The position numbers were made by a program, and so were the translations under genes. This document shows, piece after piece, positions 5,757-11,307 of a stretch of DNA of 11,307 bases. The stretch is from an uncultured Cloacibacillus sp. GTDB lineage: Bacteria; Synergistota; Synergistia; Synergistales; Synergistaceae. Position 1 is the first letter of the stretch. Every line of letters begins with the position of its first letter. The DNA lies in NCBI GenBank assembly GCA_900544635.1, contig UQVV01000040.1, positions 1-11,307 of the forward strand, written 5' to 3'. Under the pieces are notes generated by a model. It was not told the DNA's origin. It did no database searches and worked only from the letters and a program-made list of their open reading frames with translations.

Positions 5757-6797
5757 ATGAAGATAAAGAAAATTTTCGCCGCACTCTGCATAGTATCAGC
5801 GCTCTGCTCGCTTGAGGCCGCCGCGCTCGCCGCGCCCACGCAGCAGAAGCCCGCGACAAAGAAGGTCGCGACCACCCTTTCCGCAAACGACATCAAGTAC
5901 AACGTCAACACCGGCGACGCGCGCGCGACAGGCAACGTCGTCATCAAGCGCGAGGGCTCGACGCTCTGGGGCGACGAGGCCGAGGGCAACACGAACGACG
6001 AGATAATGACGCTTCGCGGCAACGTCCGCGGCGAATTCCCCGCGCAGGACGCGACGCTGAAATCCGAGAGCGCGACGTGGACCGGCGACAAGAGCAAGCG
6101 CACCGACGGCCTCGTCGAAGCCTTCGGCAGCGTGCGGCTGACGCGCGGCGCGGAGGACTATCTCAACGCCGACTACGTCCGCTGGGAGCCCGGTACAGAG
6201 AACTACTCGGCGCGCGGCAGCGTAGACGGCCTGATGGAGAAGAAGATACTCAAGGCCGACGAGGCGCGCCGCAGCGGAAATAAATTCTGGGCGACCGGCG
6301 TGCGCCGCTACGAAGATTTGGTGGAGAAGTTCGCCATCTCTGCGCGCACAGTCGAAGGAACCCTCGCCAAAGACCCGCAGACGGGGCAGGACGCGCTGAG
6401 CGACATGATAGCCGACCGCAACGTCGTCCTCGACTACGTGGACCGCGAAGGGCTCAAGACGCGCGTGACGGGCGACAAGGCCGTCTACTCCAAGGCGCGC
6501 GGCACGATAGTCGTCTCCGGCAATACGAAGGCGGTCCGCAGCGACGGCAAGACCGTCACGGCAGACACGATGGTCGTCCATGAGGACACGCGCGTAATCG
6601 AGGCCAAGGGCAACTCTCAGATAATCTTCGTCGTCGAGGAAGAGGAACAGCCCGCGGAAGAAAAATCCCCGCGCAAGCAGAAAAACGCGAAAAAGAACGA
6701 CGCCAAGGCCGAGGCCGCGAAGGACGAACCGGCGCGCGCCTCAGGCTCCGAGACTACGCTCAGCGACGAAGAGCTGCGCTGGGTGGAGGGCAGATAG
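5757..6797 (+). CDS. LptA/OstA-family periplasmic lipopolysaccharide transport protein, enlarged
   Basis: LptA oligomers form the periplasmic bridge that carries lipopolysaccharide from the inner-membrane LptBFG complex to LptD. This 346-residue protein has a signal peptide (MKIKKIFAAL..., cleavage near ALAA-PT at 26/27). OstA-type beta-jellyroll repeats follow: DIKYNVNTGDARATGNVVIK with GDEAEGN (45-78) and LRGNVRGEF (86-94), more degenerate repeats at 105-160, then a second clear copy DKAVYSKARGTIVVSGN with VTADTMVVHEDTRVIEAKGN (240-286). It is nearly twice the length of E. coli LptA (185 residues), so it holds about two OstA units. A charged low-complexity tail rich in Glu, Lys and Ala (294-330) ends in LSDEELRWVEGR. 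The start ATG lies six bases after AGAGG (5746-5750). The gene directly abuts lptB, which supports the Lpt role. It may also cover the LptC function, since no separate lptC is seen. Confidence 0.82.
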   Translation: MKIKKIFAALCIVSALCSLEAAALAAPTQQKPATKKVATTLSANDIKYNVNTGDARATGNVVIKREGSTLWGDEAEGNTNDEIMTLRGNVRGEFPAQDATLKSESATWTGDKSKRTDGLVEAFGSVRLTRGAEDYLNADYVRWEPGTENYSARGSVDGLMEKKILKADEARRSGNKFWATGVRRYEDLVEKFAISARTVEGTLAKDPQTGQDALSDMIADRNVVLDYVDREGLKTRVTGDKAVYSKARGTIVVSGNTKAVRSDGKTVTADTMVVHEDTRVIEAKGNSQIIFVVEEEEQPAEEKSPRKQKNAKKNDAKAEAAKDEPARASGSETTLSDEELRWVEGR

Positions 6798-7538
6798 ATG
6801 GCGCTCGAAGCCGCGGCCAACACCCTGCGCGCCGAGAAGCTCGTCAAGAGCTTCAGCGGACGGCGCGTCGTCAACGAAGTCAGCGTCAAGATAGAGAAGG
6901 GCGAGATAATAGGGCTGCTCGGGCCGAACGGCGCGGGCAAGAGCACGACCTTCTACATGATAGTCGGGCGCATCATCCCCGACTCCGGAAACGTATGGCT
7001 CGGCGGGCAGGAGCTCTCCGCTCTACCGATGTACCAGCGCGCGCGCGCCGGAATAGGCTATCTGCCGCAGGAGGCCTCCGTCTTCCGCAGCCTCACGGTG
7101 CGCCAGAATCTCGACCTCGTGCTTGAAGAGTCCGGCGTCCCCGCGGACGTGCGCGGCGACAAAATTTCCTCGCTGCTCGACGACTACGGCTTAAAGCACC
7201 TCCAGGACACGAAGGGCGTCTCCCTCTCGGGAGGCGAGCGCCGCCGCGTCGAGATAGCGCGCTGCCTAGCGCTCGAGCCGCATTTCATACTGCTCGACGA
7301 GCCGTTCAGCGGCATCGACCCGATAGCCGTCGCGGACCTTCAGTCGATAATCCGCGACCTCAAGGAACGCGGCTACGGCATCCTGCTCACCGACCACAAC
7401 GTGCGCGAGACGCTCTCGATAACGGACCGCGCATATCTCATATACGAGGGCAAGGTCTTCCTCGAGGGCGAGCCGGAGGAGATAGCCGACAACGTCAAGG
7501 CGAGGGAGCTCTACCTCGGGAAAGATTTCAGCTGGTAA
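6798..7538 (+). CDS. lptB: LptB, ATPase of the lipopolysaccharide export ABC transporter
   Basis: LptB is the cytoplasmic ATPase dimer that powers LptFG to extract lipopolysaccharide from the inner membrane and push it along LptA. The 246-residue protein has all ABC ATPase motifs: Walker A GPNGAGKST (42-50), Q-loop YLPQEASVFRSLT (88-100) with Gln91, signature LSGGERRRVEIAR (143-155), Walker B FILLDEPFSGIDP (163-175) with Glu168, and switch His200 in LLTDHNVRETL (196-206). YLPQEASVFR, the ERRR version of the signature and the closing TDHNVRETL are typical of LptB rather than amino-acid ABC ATPases. The start ATG follows the stop of the LptA-like gene with no gap and lies seven bases after GGAGGG (6785-6790). 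A terminator follows at 7592. lptFG are not in the window. Confidence 0.95.
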   Translation: MALEAAANTLRAEKLVKSFSGRRVVNEVSVKIEKGEIIGLLGPNGAGKSTTFYMIVGRIIPDSGNVWLGGQELSALPMYQRARAGIGYLPQEASVFRSLTVRQNLDLVLEESGVPADVRGDKISSLLDDYGLKHLQDTKGVSLSGGERRRVEIARCLALEPHFILLDEPFSGIDPIAVADLQSIIRDLKERGYGILLTDHNVRETLSITDRAYLIYEGKVFLEGEPEEIADNVKARELYLGKDFSW

Positions 7539-7591
7539 CTGCGGCGGGAAATTGCACGCCGCCACCGGACGGCGTAACATTCGCGAAACGG

Positions 7592-7619
7592 CGGCTCGTT
7601 TTGAGCCGTTTTTATTTTT
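7592..7619 (+). terminator. Rho-independent terminator after lptB
   Basis: A perfect 6-bp stem CGGCTC/GAGCCG (7592-7597 with 7603-7608), extendable by two G-U pairs, has loop GTTTT. It is followed by TTTTTATTTTT (7609-7619). Another 6-bp GCGGCG/CGCCGC hairpin lies just upstream (7541-7562). It closes the lpt transcript, although murJ begins only 25 bp later and no clear promoter is seen between them. Confidence 0.82.
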
Positions 7620-7644
7620 ACATATTACGGTGTGATTTGATGCC

Positions 7645-9300
7645 ATGCGCGACGATTCCATAAAAAACAATAAACCCGGCGAGGAGCCGAAGAACTATGC
7701 GCCCCGCCAAAGCGCGGAAGAAGCTAAGAATCGCGTGGAGAAGCCGAAGCGTCCAGACGCGCTCTCAGGCATGGTATTCCACGCCATGCGCATGATGGCG
7801 GGGACGCTCGTCAGCCGCGTCCTCGGCCTTGTGCGCGAGATGCTGACCGCGGCGCTCTTCGGCGCGACGCGCCAGCTCGACGCGTTTTTCGTCGCATACA
7901 CGCTCGCGAACCTCTCGCGCCAGCTTCTCGCCGAGGGCGCGCTTTCTGCCTCCTTCGTCCCCGTTTTCTCGCGCACGCTCGCCTCCGACGGGCGCGACAG
8001 CGCGAAGCGCCTCGCCGACGAAGCGCTGACGATACTGATTTTCGGATGCAGCGCCGTCGTCGCAGCTGGAATTATATTTTCGCCCATTCTTGTGAACATC
8101 ATGGCGCCCGGCTTCGCGCCGGAGGAACGCGCAGTCGCCGTGACGCTGACGCGCATGATGTTCCCGTTCCTGATGCTCGTATCCGTCGGCGCGCTCGCAA
8201 TGGGCGTGCTGAACAGCCTCGGCAGCTTCTTCATTCCGGCGATAGCGCCCGCGCTGAGCAACCTCGCCTATATCATCTTCCTGCTCGCGACGAAAAGCCA
8301 TCTGTCGGTGTGGAACCTCGCCTTCGCGGTGCTGACGGGCGGGGCCTTCCACATGCTGCTCCAGGTATATTGGTGCTCGCGGCTGAAATTCACGCTGCGG
8401 CCGCGCAGGCCGAGCCTCGGCGACCCGCAGCTGCGCAGCATGATGGCGCTCTTCCTGCCCTACGCGGCGGGGCTTTCTCTGAACCAGCTCAACCCCGTCA
8501 TAAGCCGTATGCTCGGCTCCTTCCTCGACGGCGGCTCCATATCGGTGCTCACCTACGCCGACCGCGTGCTCCAGCTGCCGCTCGGCCTCTTCGTCATAGC
8601 TATTTCGCAGGCCGTCCTGCCCGTCCTCTCGCGGCAGGACCCGAACGACACGGCCTCCTTCTGCGACTTCGTGCGCGGCGCGATGCGCTTCAACCTCTTC
8701 GTAGTCCTTCCCGTAGCGGCGGGGCTCTGCATAGTGTCGCACGAGGTCGTCCACCTGCTCTTCTTCCGCGGCGCCTTCTCGGAATGGGCGTGGCACGCTA
8801 CCGGCACGGCGCTCTCGCTCTACGCGCTCGGCCTTCCGGGGATGGCGAGCAGCACCGTCATAATGCGCGCGATATACGCGCGCCGCATGCCGCGTGCGGC
8901 GGTGCTCGTGACGGGCGTGACCGTCGCCGTGAACCTCGCCGCGAGCGTCGCGCTGATGCGCCGTTTCGCATACGCGGGCCTCGCCGCGGCTTCGGCGACT
9001 GCCTTCACGACGGCGAGCATATTCGCCGCCTATAAGCTCTCGCGCAACATCGGCGAACGGCTGAAAATTTTCGAGCTTTCGTGGCTCTGGCGCGTCCTCC
9101 TTCCTCTCGCCTCGATGTCCGCGGCTCTGCTCGCTTTCAAACGCTTCGTGCCGTATCCCGACGCGCTCGGCCTCGGCCTGAGGGTTGCGTGGCTCTTCGC
9201 CGCGACCGCGGGCGGCGGCGCGATATACGCGGCCTTCACTCTCGCGCTGCGCTGCCCCGAATGGCAGTGGATTCGCGGCGCGTTCAAAAAGCGGGGCTGA
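7645..9300 (+). CDS. murJ: MurJ lipid II flippase with an N-terminal hydrophilic extension
   Basis: MurJ flips undecaprenyl-linked peptidoglycan precursor (lipid II) across the inner membrane and belongs to the MOP exporter superfamily. The 551-residue protein is strongly hydrophobic from about residue 43, with many predicted membrane helices. The family opening SRVLGLVRE (57-65), QLDAFFVAYTLANLSRQLLAEGALSASFVPVF (77-108) and TYADRVLQLP (303-312) are clear. The essential charges of E. coli MurJ (Arg18, Arg24, Asp39, Arg52, Asp269-Arg270) correspond to Arg58, Arg64, Asp79, Arg92 and Asp306-Arg307, so the transport cavity is intact. Relative to E. coli there are about 40 extra residues at the N-terminus, charged and rich in Lys, Glu, Asn and Pro. 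The start ATG has only a weak ribosome site (GGTGTGA, 7629-7635). Met43 (ATG 7771) would give a standard-length protein but has no ribosome site either, so the start is uncertain. murJ stands alone after the lptB terminator. Confidence 0.93.
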   Translation: MRDDSIKNNKPGEEPKNYAPRQSAEEAKNRVEKPKRPDALSGMVFHAMRMMAGTLVSRVLGLVREMLTAALFGATRQLDAFFVAYTLANLSRQLLAEGALSASFVPVFSRTLASDGRDSAKRLADEALTILIFGCSAVVAAGIIFSPILVNIMAPGFAPEERAVAVTLTRMMFPFLMLVSVGALAMGVLNSLGSFFIPAIAPALSNLAYIIFLLATKSHLSVWNLAFAVLTGGAFHMLLQVYWCSRLKFTLRPRRPSLGDPQLRSMMALFLPYAAGLSLNQLNPVISRMLGSFLDGGSISVLTYADRVLQLPLGLFVIAISQAVLPVLSRQDPNDTASFCDFVRGAMRFNLFVVLPVAAGLCIVSHEVVHLLFFRGAFSEWAWHATGTALSLYALGLPGMASSTVIMRAIYARRMPRAAVLVTGVTVAVNLAASVALMRRFAYAGLAAASATAFTTASIFAAYKLSRNIGERLKIFELSWLWRVLLPLASMSAALLAFKRFVPYPDALGLGLRVAWLFAATAGGGAIYAAFTLALRCPEWQWIRGAFKKRG

Positions 9301-9316
9301 CGGCCCCTTTCTGGTG

Positions 9317-9322
9317 TAAAAT
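9317..9322 (+). promoter_or_regulatory. Possible -10 box upstream of the secreted-protein gene
   Basis: TAAAAT in the context TGTAAAATATCC lies 17 bp after the murJ stop and seven bases before a perfect hairpin, and resembles the boxes before pyrF and the LptA-like gene. No -35 is evident at normal spacing (CTGACG at 9297-9302 is only 14 bp away), so the call is tentative. Confidence 0.35.
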
Positions 9323-9329
9323 ATCCTTG

Positions 9330-9354
9330 CGCGGCCTTTTTGCCGAAGGCCGCG
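9330..9354 (+). promoter_or_regulatory. Perfect 9-bp stem-loop in the leader of the secreted-protein gene
   Basis: Positions 9330-9338 pair perfectly with 9346-9354 around a seven-base loop. The following bases are AAATTTGTAA, not a T-run, so it is not a standard terminator. It ends 12 bases before the ribosome site GGGGGAG (9367-9373). It may stabilise the 5' end of the mRNA or modulate translation. Confidence 0.6.
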
Positions 9355-9379
9355 AAATTTGTAATTGGGGGAGACGGCT

Positions 9380-9931
9380 GTGAAAAATAAAAAATTCCTC
9401 TTCGCCGCCTTTGCGGCGCTCTGCGTGCTCTTCGCCTCCGCGGCCTTCGCGCGCGAGCGCGAGCCGGGCGACGTGAAAGCCTCCGAGCTGCTCGACACGC
9501 GCCAGACGAGCGTCTGGGTCGAGGGCGAAAGGCTCGGCGATATGGTGATAGGCGCGCGCGGCGCGCTCCAGATAATCTACGTCGACAAGAAACTCGCGAA
9601 CGCGCTGACGCTCGACTTCTCGATAAGCGACTGGGCGAAGCAGATGGCGCAGTACTACGGAAGCGACGGCACGCGCGGCAAGGCGCTCTTCATCGCGCAC
9701 GTCGAGACCTACAAGCCGTGGACGTTCGACCCCGCGCAGCTCTTCGTCGGCGGATACCGCGTGACGGAGGACGACGTGCTCTCGCCGGGCATGACGAACC
9801 CCTTCGGCGAGCTCGGCTCGGACCAGACGGGATATTTCGCCTTCGTCGTGCCGGCCAAGGAGCTCAAGAAGGGCAAGGAAATACCGATAGGATACGGAGA
9901 TGACTCTGCGTTATGGACAGTACCGAAATAA
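9380..9931 (+). CDS. Secreted protein of unknown function
   Basis: I do not recognise this family. From GTG at 9380 the protein is 183 residues. This start is chosen because GGGGGAG (9367-9373) lies six bases upstream and it gives a clean signal peptide (basic KNKK, hydrophobic FLFAAFAALCVLFASAAFA, cleavage at AFA-RE after residue 24). A TTG at 9365 in the same frame would overlap the ribosome site. The mature part is about 159 residues and has no cysteine and no second membrane segment. It has an early region ASELLDTRQTSVWVEGERLGDMVIG, a stretch YVDKKLANALTLDFSISDWAKQM, a segment with TWTFDPAQLFVGGYRVTEDD-like character, and a final YFAFVVPAKELKKGKEIPIGYG followed by a short polar end. Alternating hydrophobic residues suggest a beta-rich periplasmic or surface fold. 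It overlaps the downstream zinc-ribbon gene by 19 bp, so the two are likely co-translated. Confidence 0.75.
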   Translation: MKNKKFLFAAFAALCVLFASAAFAREREPGDVKASELLDTRQTSVWVEGERLGDMVIGARGALQIIYVDKKLANALTLDFSISDWAKQMAQYYGSDGTRGKALFIAHVETYKPWTFDPAQLFVGGYRVTEDDVLSPGMTNPFGELGSDQTGYFAFVVPAKELKKGKEIPIGYGDDSALWTVPK

Positions 9932-10116
9932 AGGAACCGGAACACACATATAAATGCGTCGAGTGCGGCCTCGTCTTCGACAGCGAGACGCACGCCGAGA
10001 AATGCCCGCGCTGCCGCTGCCGCGTGCTGATACACGTCCGCGGCGAAAAGCGCGGCGCCGCCTGCGCTTCGTGCTCGGGCGGCAACTGCTCCTGCTGCGG
10101 AGGCTGCTCGCACTGA
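9913..10116 (+). CDS. Small zinc-ribbon protein with a cysteine-rich C-terminal tail
   Basis: The 67-residue cytoplasmic protein has a treble-clef/rubredoxin-like zinc ribbon: KCVECG (Cys15, Cys18) and KCPRCRCR (Cys31, Cys34, plus Cys36), resembling FmdB-type regulatory zinc ribbons. After a short basic linker comes an unusual tail with Cys51, Cys54, Cys59, Cys61, Cys62, Cys65 and a final His67 separated by Gly/Ser/Asn. It therefore carries 11 cysteines in 67 residues, enough for a second metal site or an iron-sulphur cluster. Its start overlaps the secreted-protein gene by 19 bp, with GGAG (9896-9899) 13 bases upstream, somewhat far. Its TGA shares one base with the tsaD ATG. The tight coupling is seen directly. 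Function is unknown; a metal-binding partner or regulator is a guess. Confidence 0.75.
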   Translation: MDSTEIKEPEHTYKCVECGLVFDSETHAEKCPRCRCRVLIHVRGEKRGAACASCSGGNCSCCGGCSH

Positions 10117-11162
10117 TGGGCGCGAAGCACGGCGGTTTTGTAACCTTAGGCATAGAGTCGAGCTGCGACGACACGGCGCTCGCCGTCACAGCAGACGGAG
10201 GGCGCATAGTCGCGGACGCGATTTCCAGCCAGATAGACTCGCACAGCGTCTACGGCGGCGTCGTTCCGGAGCTCGCCTCGCGCATGCACCAGGAGGCGAT
10301 ACTGCCGCTCCTCGCCAAGGTTCTCGACGAAGCGGGGATTTTCTCGCCGCGCGATGAAATAGACCTCATCGCCGTAACGGCCGGCCCCGGGCTCATGGGC
10401 TCGCTGCTCGTCGGCGTCATGACCGCGAAGGCGCTCGCGCAGGGCTGGGGCGTGCCGCTCATCGGCGTCAACCATCTCGAGGGCCACATCTTCGCGAACG
10501 TCGCGCGCAAAGAGGGCGACGAACGCCCCGTGCCCGAGCCGCCCTTCATTTCGATGATAGTCTCGGGCGGACACACGGAGGTCGTCCTTGTGCGCAGCTT
10601 CGGCGACTACGAGCTGCTCGGCTCGACGCGCGACGACGCGGCGGGCGAGGCATACGACAAGGTCTCGAAGGTCCTCGGCCTCGGCTACCCGGGCGGCCCC
10701 GTCATAGACCGCCTCGCAGCGGAGGGAAATCCGCAGGCTTTTTCGCTGCCGGTACCGCTCGCGGGAAGCAAGGAAATCGAATTCAGCTTCAGCGGCCTCA
10801 AAACCGCCGCGATAACGCTCATAGAAAAGGAAAAGGCCGAGGGCTGCGAATTTCCGCTCGCCGACGTCTGCGCATCCTTCCAGCGCGCCGTCGTCGAAAG
10901 TTTGCTCTCGAAGCTCAAGCTCGCGATTAAAAACACCGGAGTGCGCCGCGTCACGCTCTCGGGCGGCGTCGCCGCAAACTCAGCGCTGCGCGCCGCGCTC
11001 ACGGACTATTCGCAGAAGCGCGGCGTGGAGCTCTTCCTTCCGCCGCGCGCGATGTGCACCGACAACGCCGCGATGATAGCCGCCGCCGGGTACGCCTCCT
11101 ACATGCGCGGAAACCGCTCGACCCTCGCGCTCTCGCCGAACCCGTCGTGGAGCGTCTGGTAA
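10116..11162 (+). CDS. tsaD: TsaD, tRNA N6-threonylcarbamoyladenosine transferase subunit
   Basis: TsaD, working with TsaB and TsaE, transfers the threonylcarbamoyl group from threonylcarbamoyl-AMP to A37 of ANN-decoding tRNAs. The 348-residue protein has the Kae1/TsaD opening LGIESSCDDTALAV (11-24). The metal-binding NHLEGH (119-124) carries His120 and His124, SGGHTE is at 150-155, RDDAAGEAYDKV at 172-183, GLGYPGGP at 188-195, FSFSGLKTA at 223-231, SGGVAANSALR at 282-292 and TDNAAMIA at 315-322, with the third metal ligand Asp316. All ligands are intact. The start is ATG 10116, overlapping the preceding TGA, with GCGGAGG (10097-10103) 12 bases upstream. The same frame is open further upstream to 9954, but that part only shadows the zinc-ribbon gene. 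tsaB and tsaE are not in the window. Confidence 0.96.
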   Translation: MGAKHGGFVTLGIESSCDDTALAVTADGGRIVADAISSQIDSHSVYGGVVPELASRMHQEAILPLLAKVLDEAGIFSPRDEIDLIAVTAGPGLMGSLLVGVMTAKALAQGWGVPLIGVNHLEGHIFANVARKEGDERPVPEPPFISMIVSGGHTEVVLVRSFGDYELLGSTRDDAAGEAYDKVSKVLGLGYPGGPVIDRLAAEGNPQAFSLPVPLAGSKEIEFSFSGLKTAAITLIEKEKAEGCEFPLADVCASFQRAVVESLLSKLKLAIKNTGVRRVTLSGGVAANSALRAALTDYSQKRGVELFLPPRAMCTDNAAMIAAAGYASYMRGNRSTLALSPNPSWSVW

Positions 11163-11184
11163 ATAAAGGAAAGGACGGATAAAG

Positions 11185-11307
11185 ATGCCCTCCAAAGAAT
11201 GGCTCGAAAAATACGAAGCCGTGAAAGAAAAGCTTCGCTGCAAGAAAGATTTGGACGCCTACTTCACCGAGAAGGAAATCGGCGGCGTCAAGGTCGACAC
11301 GCTTGAA
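11185..11307 (+). CDS. N-terminal fragment of an unidentified protein (runs off the window)
   Basis: An ATG at 11185 opens a frame that continues to the right edge, giving 41 residues. It lies 22 bp after the tsaD stop, with an AAGGA-type ribosome site (around 11170-11175) at good spacing, so it is probably in the tsaD transcript. The visible N-terminus is strongly charged and helical in character (MPSKEWLEKYEAVKEKLRCK, then DLDAYFTEKEIGGVKVDTLE), with no signal peptide or membrane helix, so the product should be cytoplasmic. Codon use matches tsaD. The part in view is too short for me to assign a family. Confidence 0.7.
   Translation, partial: MPSKEWLEKYEAVKEKLRCKKDLDAYFTEKEIGGVKVDTLE

Noticed and set aside
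9293..9310. A 5-bp GGGGC/GCCCC hairpin across the murJ stop codon as a terminator
   Set aside because: The stem is short and only three T residues follow, so it is too weak to call, although it could contribute to partial termination.
9365..9379. A TTG start at 9365 for the secreted protein
   Set aside because: It would overlap the GGGGGAG ribosome site that is correctly spaced for GTG 9380, and would add an acidic segment before the basic signal-peptide start.
7765..9498. A 577-codon open frame on the minus strand antisense to murJ
   Set aside because: Very Arg/Glu/His-rich translation with no domain and no membrane segment, lying exactly opposite the clear murJ frame; it is the complement of GC-rich codons.
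9954..10115. A 54-residue N-terminal extension of TsaD
   Set aside because: The frame is open but the translation is Arg-rich and antiparallel in meaning to the zinc-ribbon gene in the other frame. TsaD homologues begin close to the GIESSCDDT motif, matching ATG 10116.

Overview
The window is a compact, almost entirely plus-strand block of housekeeping genes from a GC-rich bacterium with an outer membrane. An LptA/OstA-like protein, LptB and MurJ indicate a diderm cell envelope. A Bacillus-type pyrR-pyrB-pyrC order with a class I dihydroorotase, combined with lpt genes and tsaD, fits an anaerobic diderm such as Synergistota (Cloacibacillus/Synergistes-like). That placement is inferred from gene order and protein character, not from a search.

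Layout. (1) Positions 2-229 hold the C-terminal tail of a probable membrane permease, clearly less GC-rich than the rest, closed by a strong intrinsic terminator (270-296). (2) Positions 297-589 hold the regulatory leader of the pyrimidine operon: a good sigma-70 promoter (389-417), a 26-codon leader peptide gene with its own Shine-Dalgarno (452-532), and an intrinsic terminator (531-562) whose 5' arm begins inside the leader peptide stop codon. This resembles the translation-coupled attenuator of enterobacterial pyrBI, but here it precedes pyrR. (3) pyrR, pyrB and pyrC are packed with overlaps. A 108-bp gap carrying a TATAAT box and a perfect 12-bp stem-loop separates them from pyrF and pyrE. 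Together the enzymes cover carbamoyl-aspartate formation, dihydroorotate formation, orotate phosphoribosylation and OMP decarboxylation. carAB and pyrK/pyrD (dihydroorotate dehydrogenase) are not in the cluster. (4) Three bases after pyrE lies a secreted protein resembling ZnuA/TroA metal-binding proteins but apparently without the metal-binding histidines.

(5) After a short gap with a hairpin comes an enlarged LptA-like periplasmic OstA protein, directly abutting lptB. These form part of the lipopolysaccharide transport bridge and its ATPase, and the unit ends at a good terminator (7592-7619). (6) murJ, the lipid II flippase, carries an unusual ~40-residue hydrophilic N-terminal extension. 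(7) A final coupled unit follows: a secreted protein of unknown function, a 67-residue zinc-ribbon protein with a cysteine-rich tail, tsaD (tRNA t6A synthesis), and the start of an unrecognised gene that runs off the window.

The most interesting signals are the pyrBI-like attenuator in front of pyrR, a recurrent 'TAnAATAT box followed closely by a perfect hairpin' arrangement before pyrF, the lptA-like gene and the secreted-protein gene, the metal-site-less ZnuA-like protein, and the small Cys-rich zinc-ribbon protein coupled to tsaD. I saw no tRNA, rRNA, CRISPR array or mobile element.
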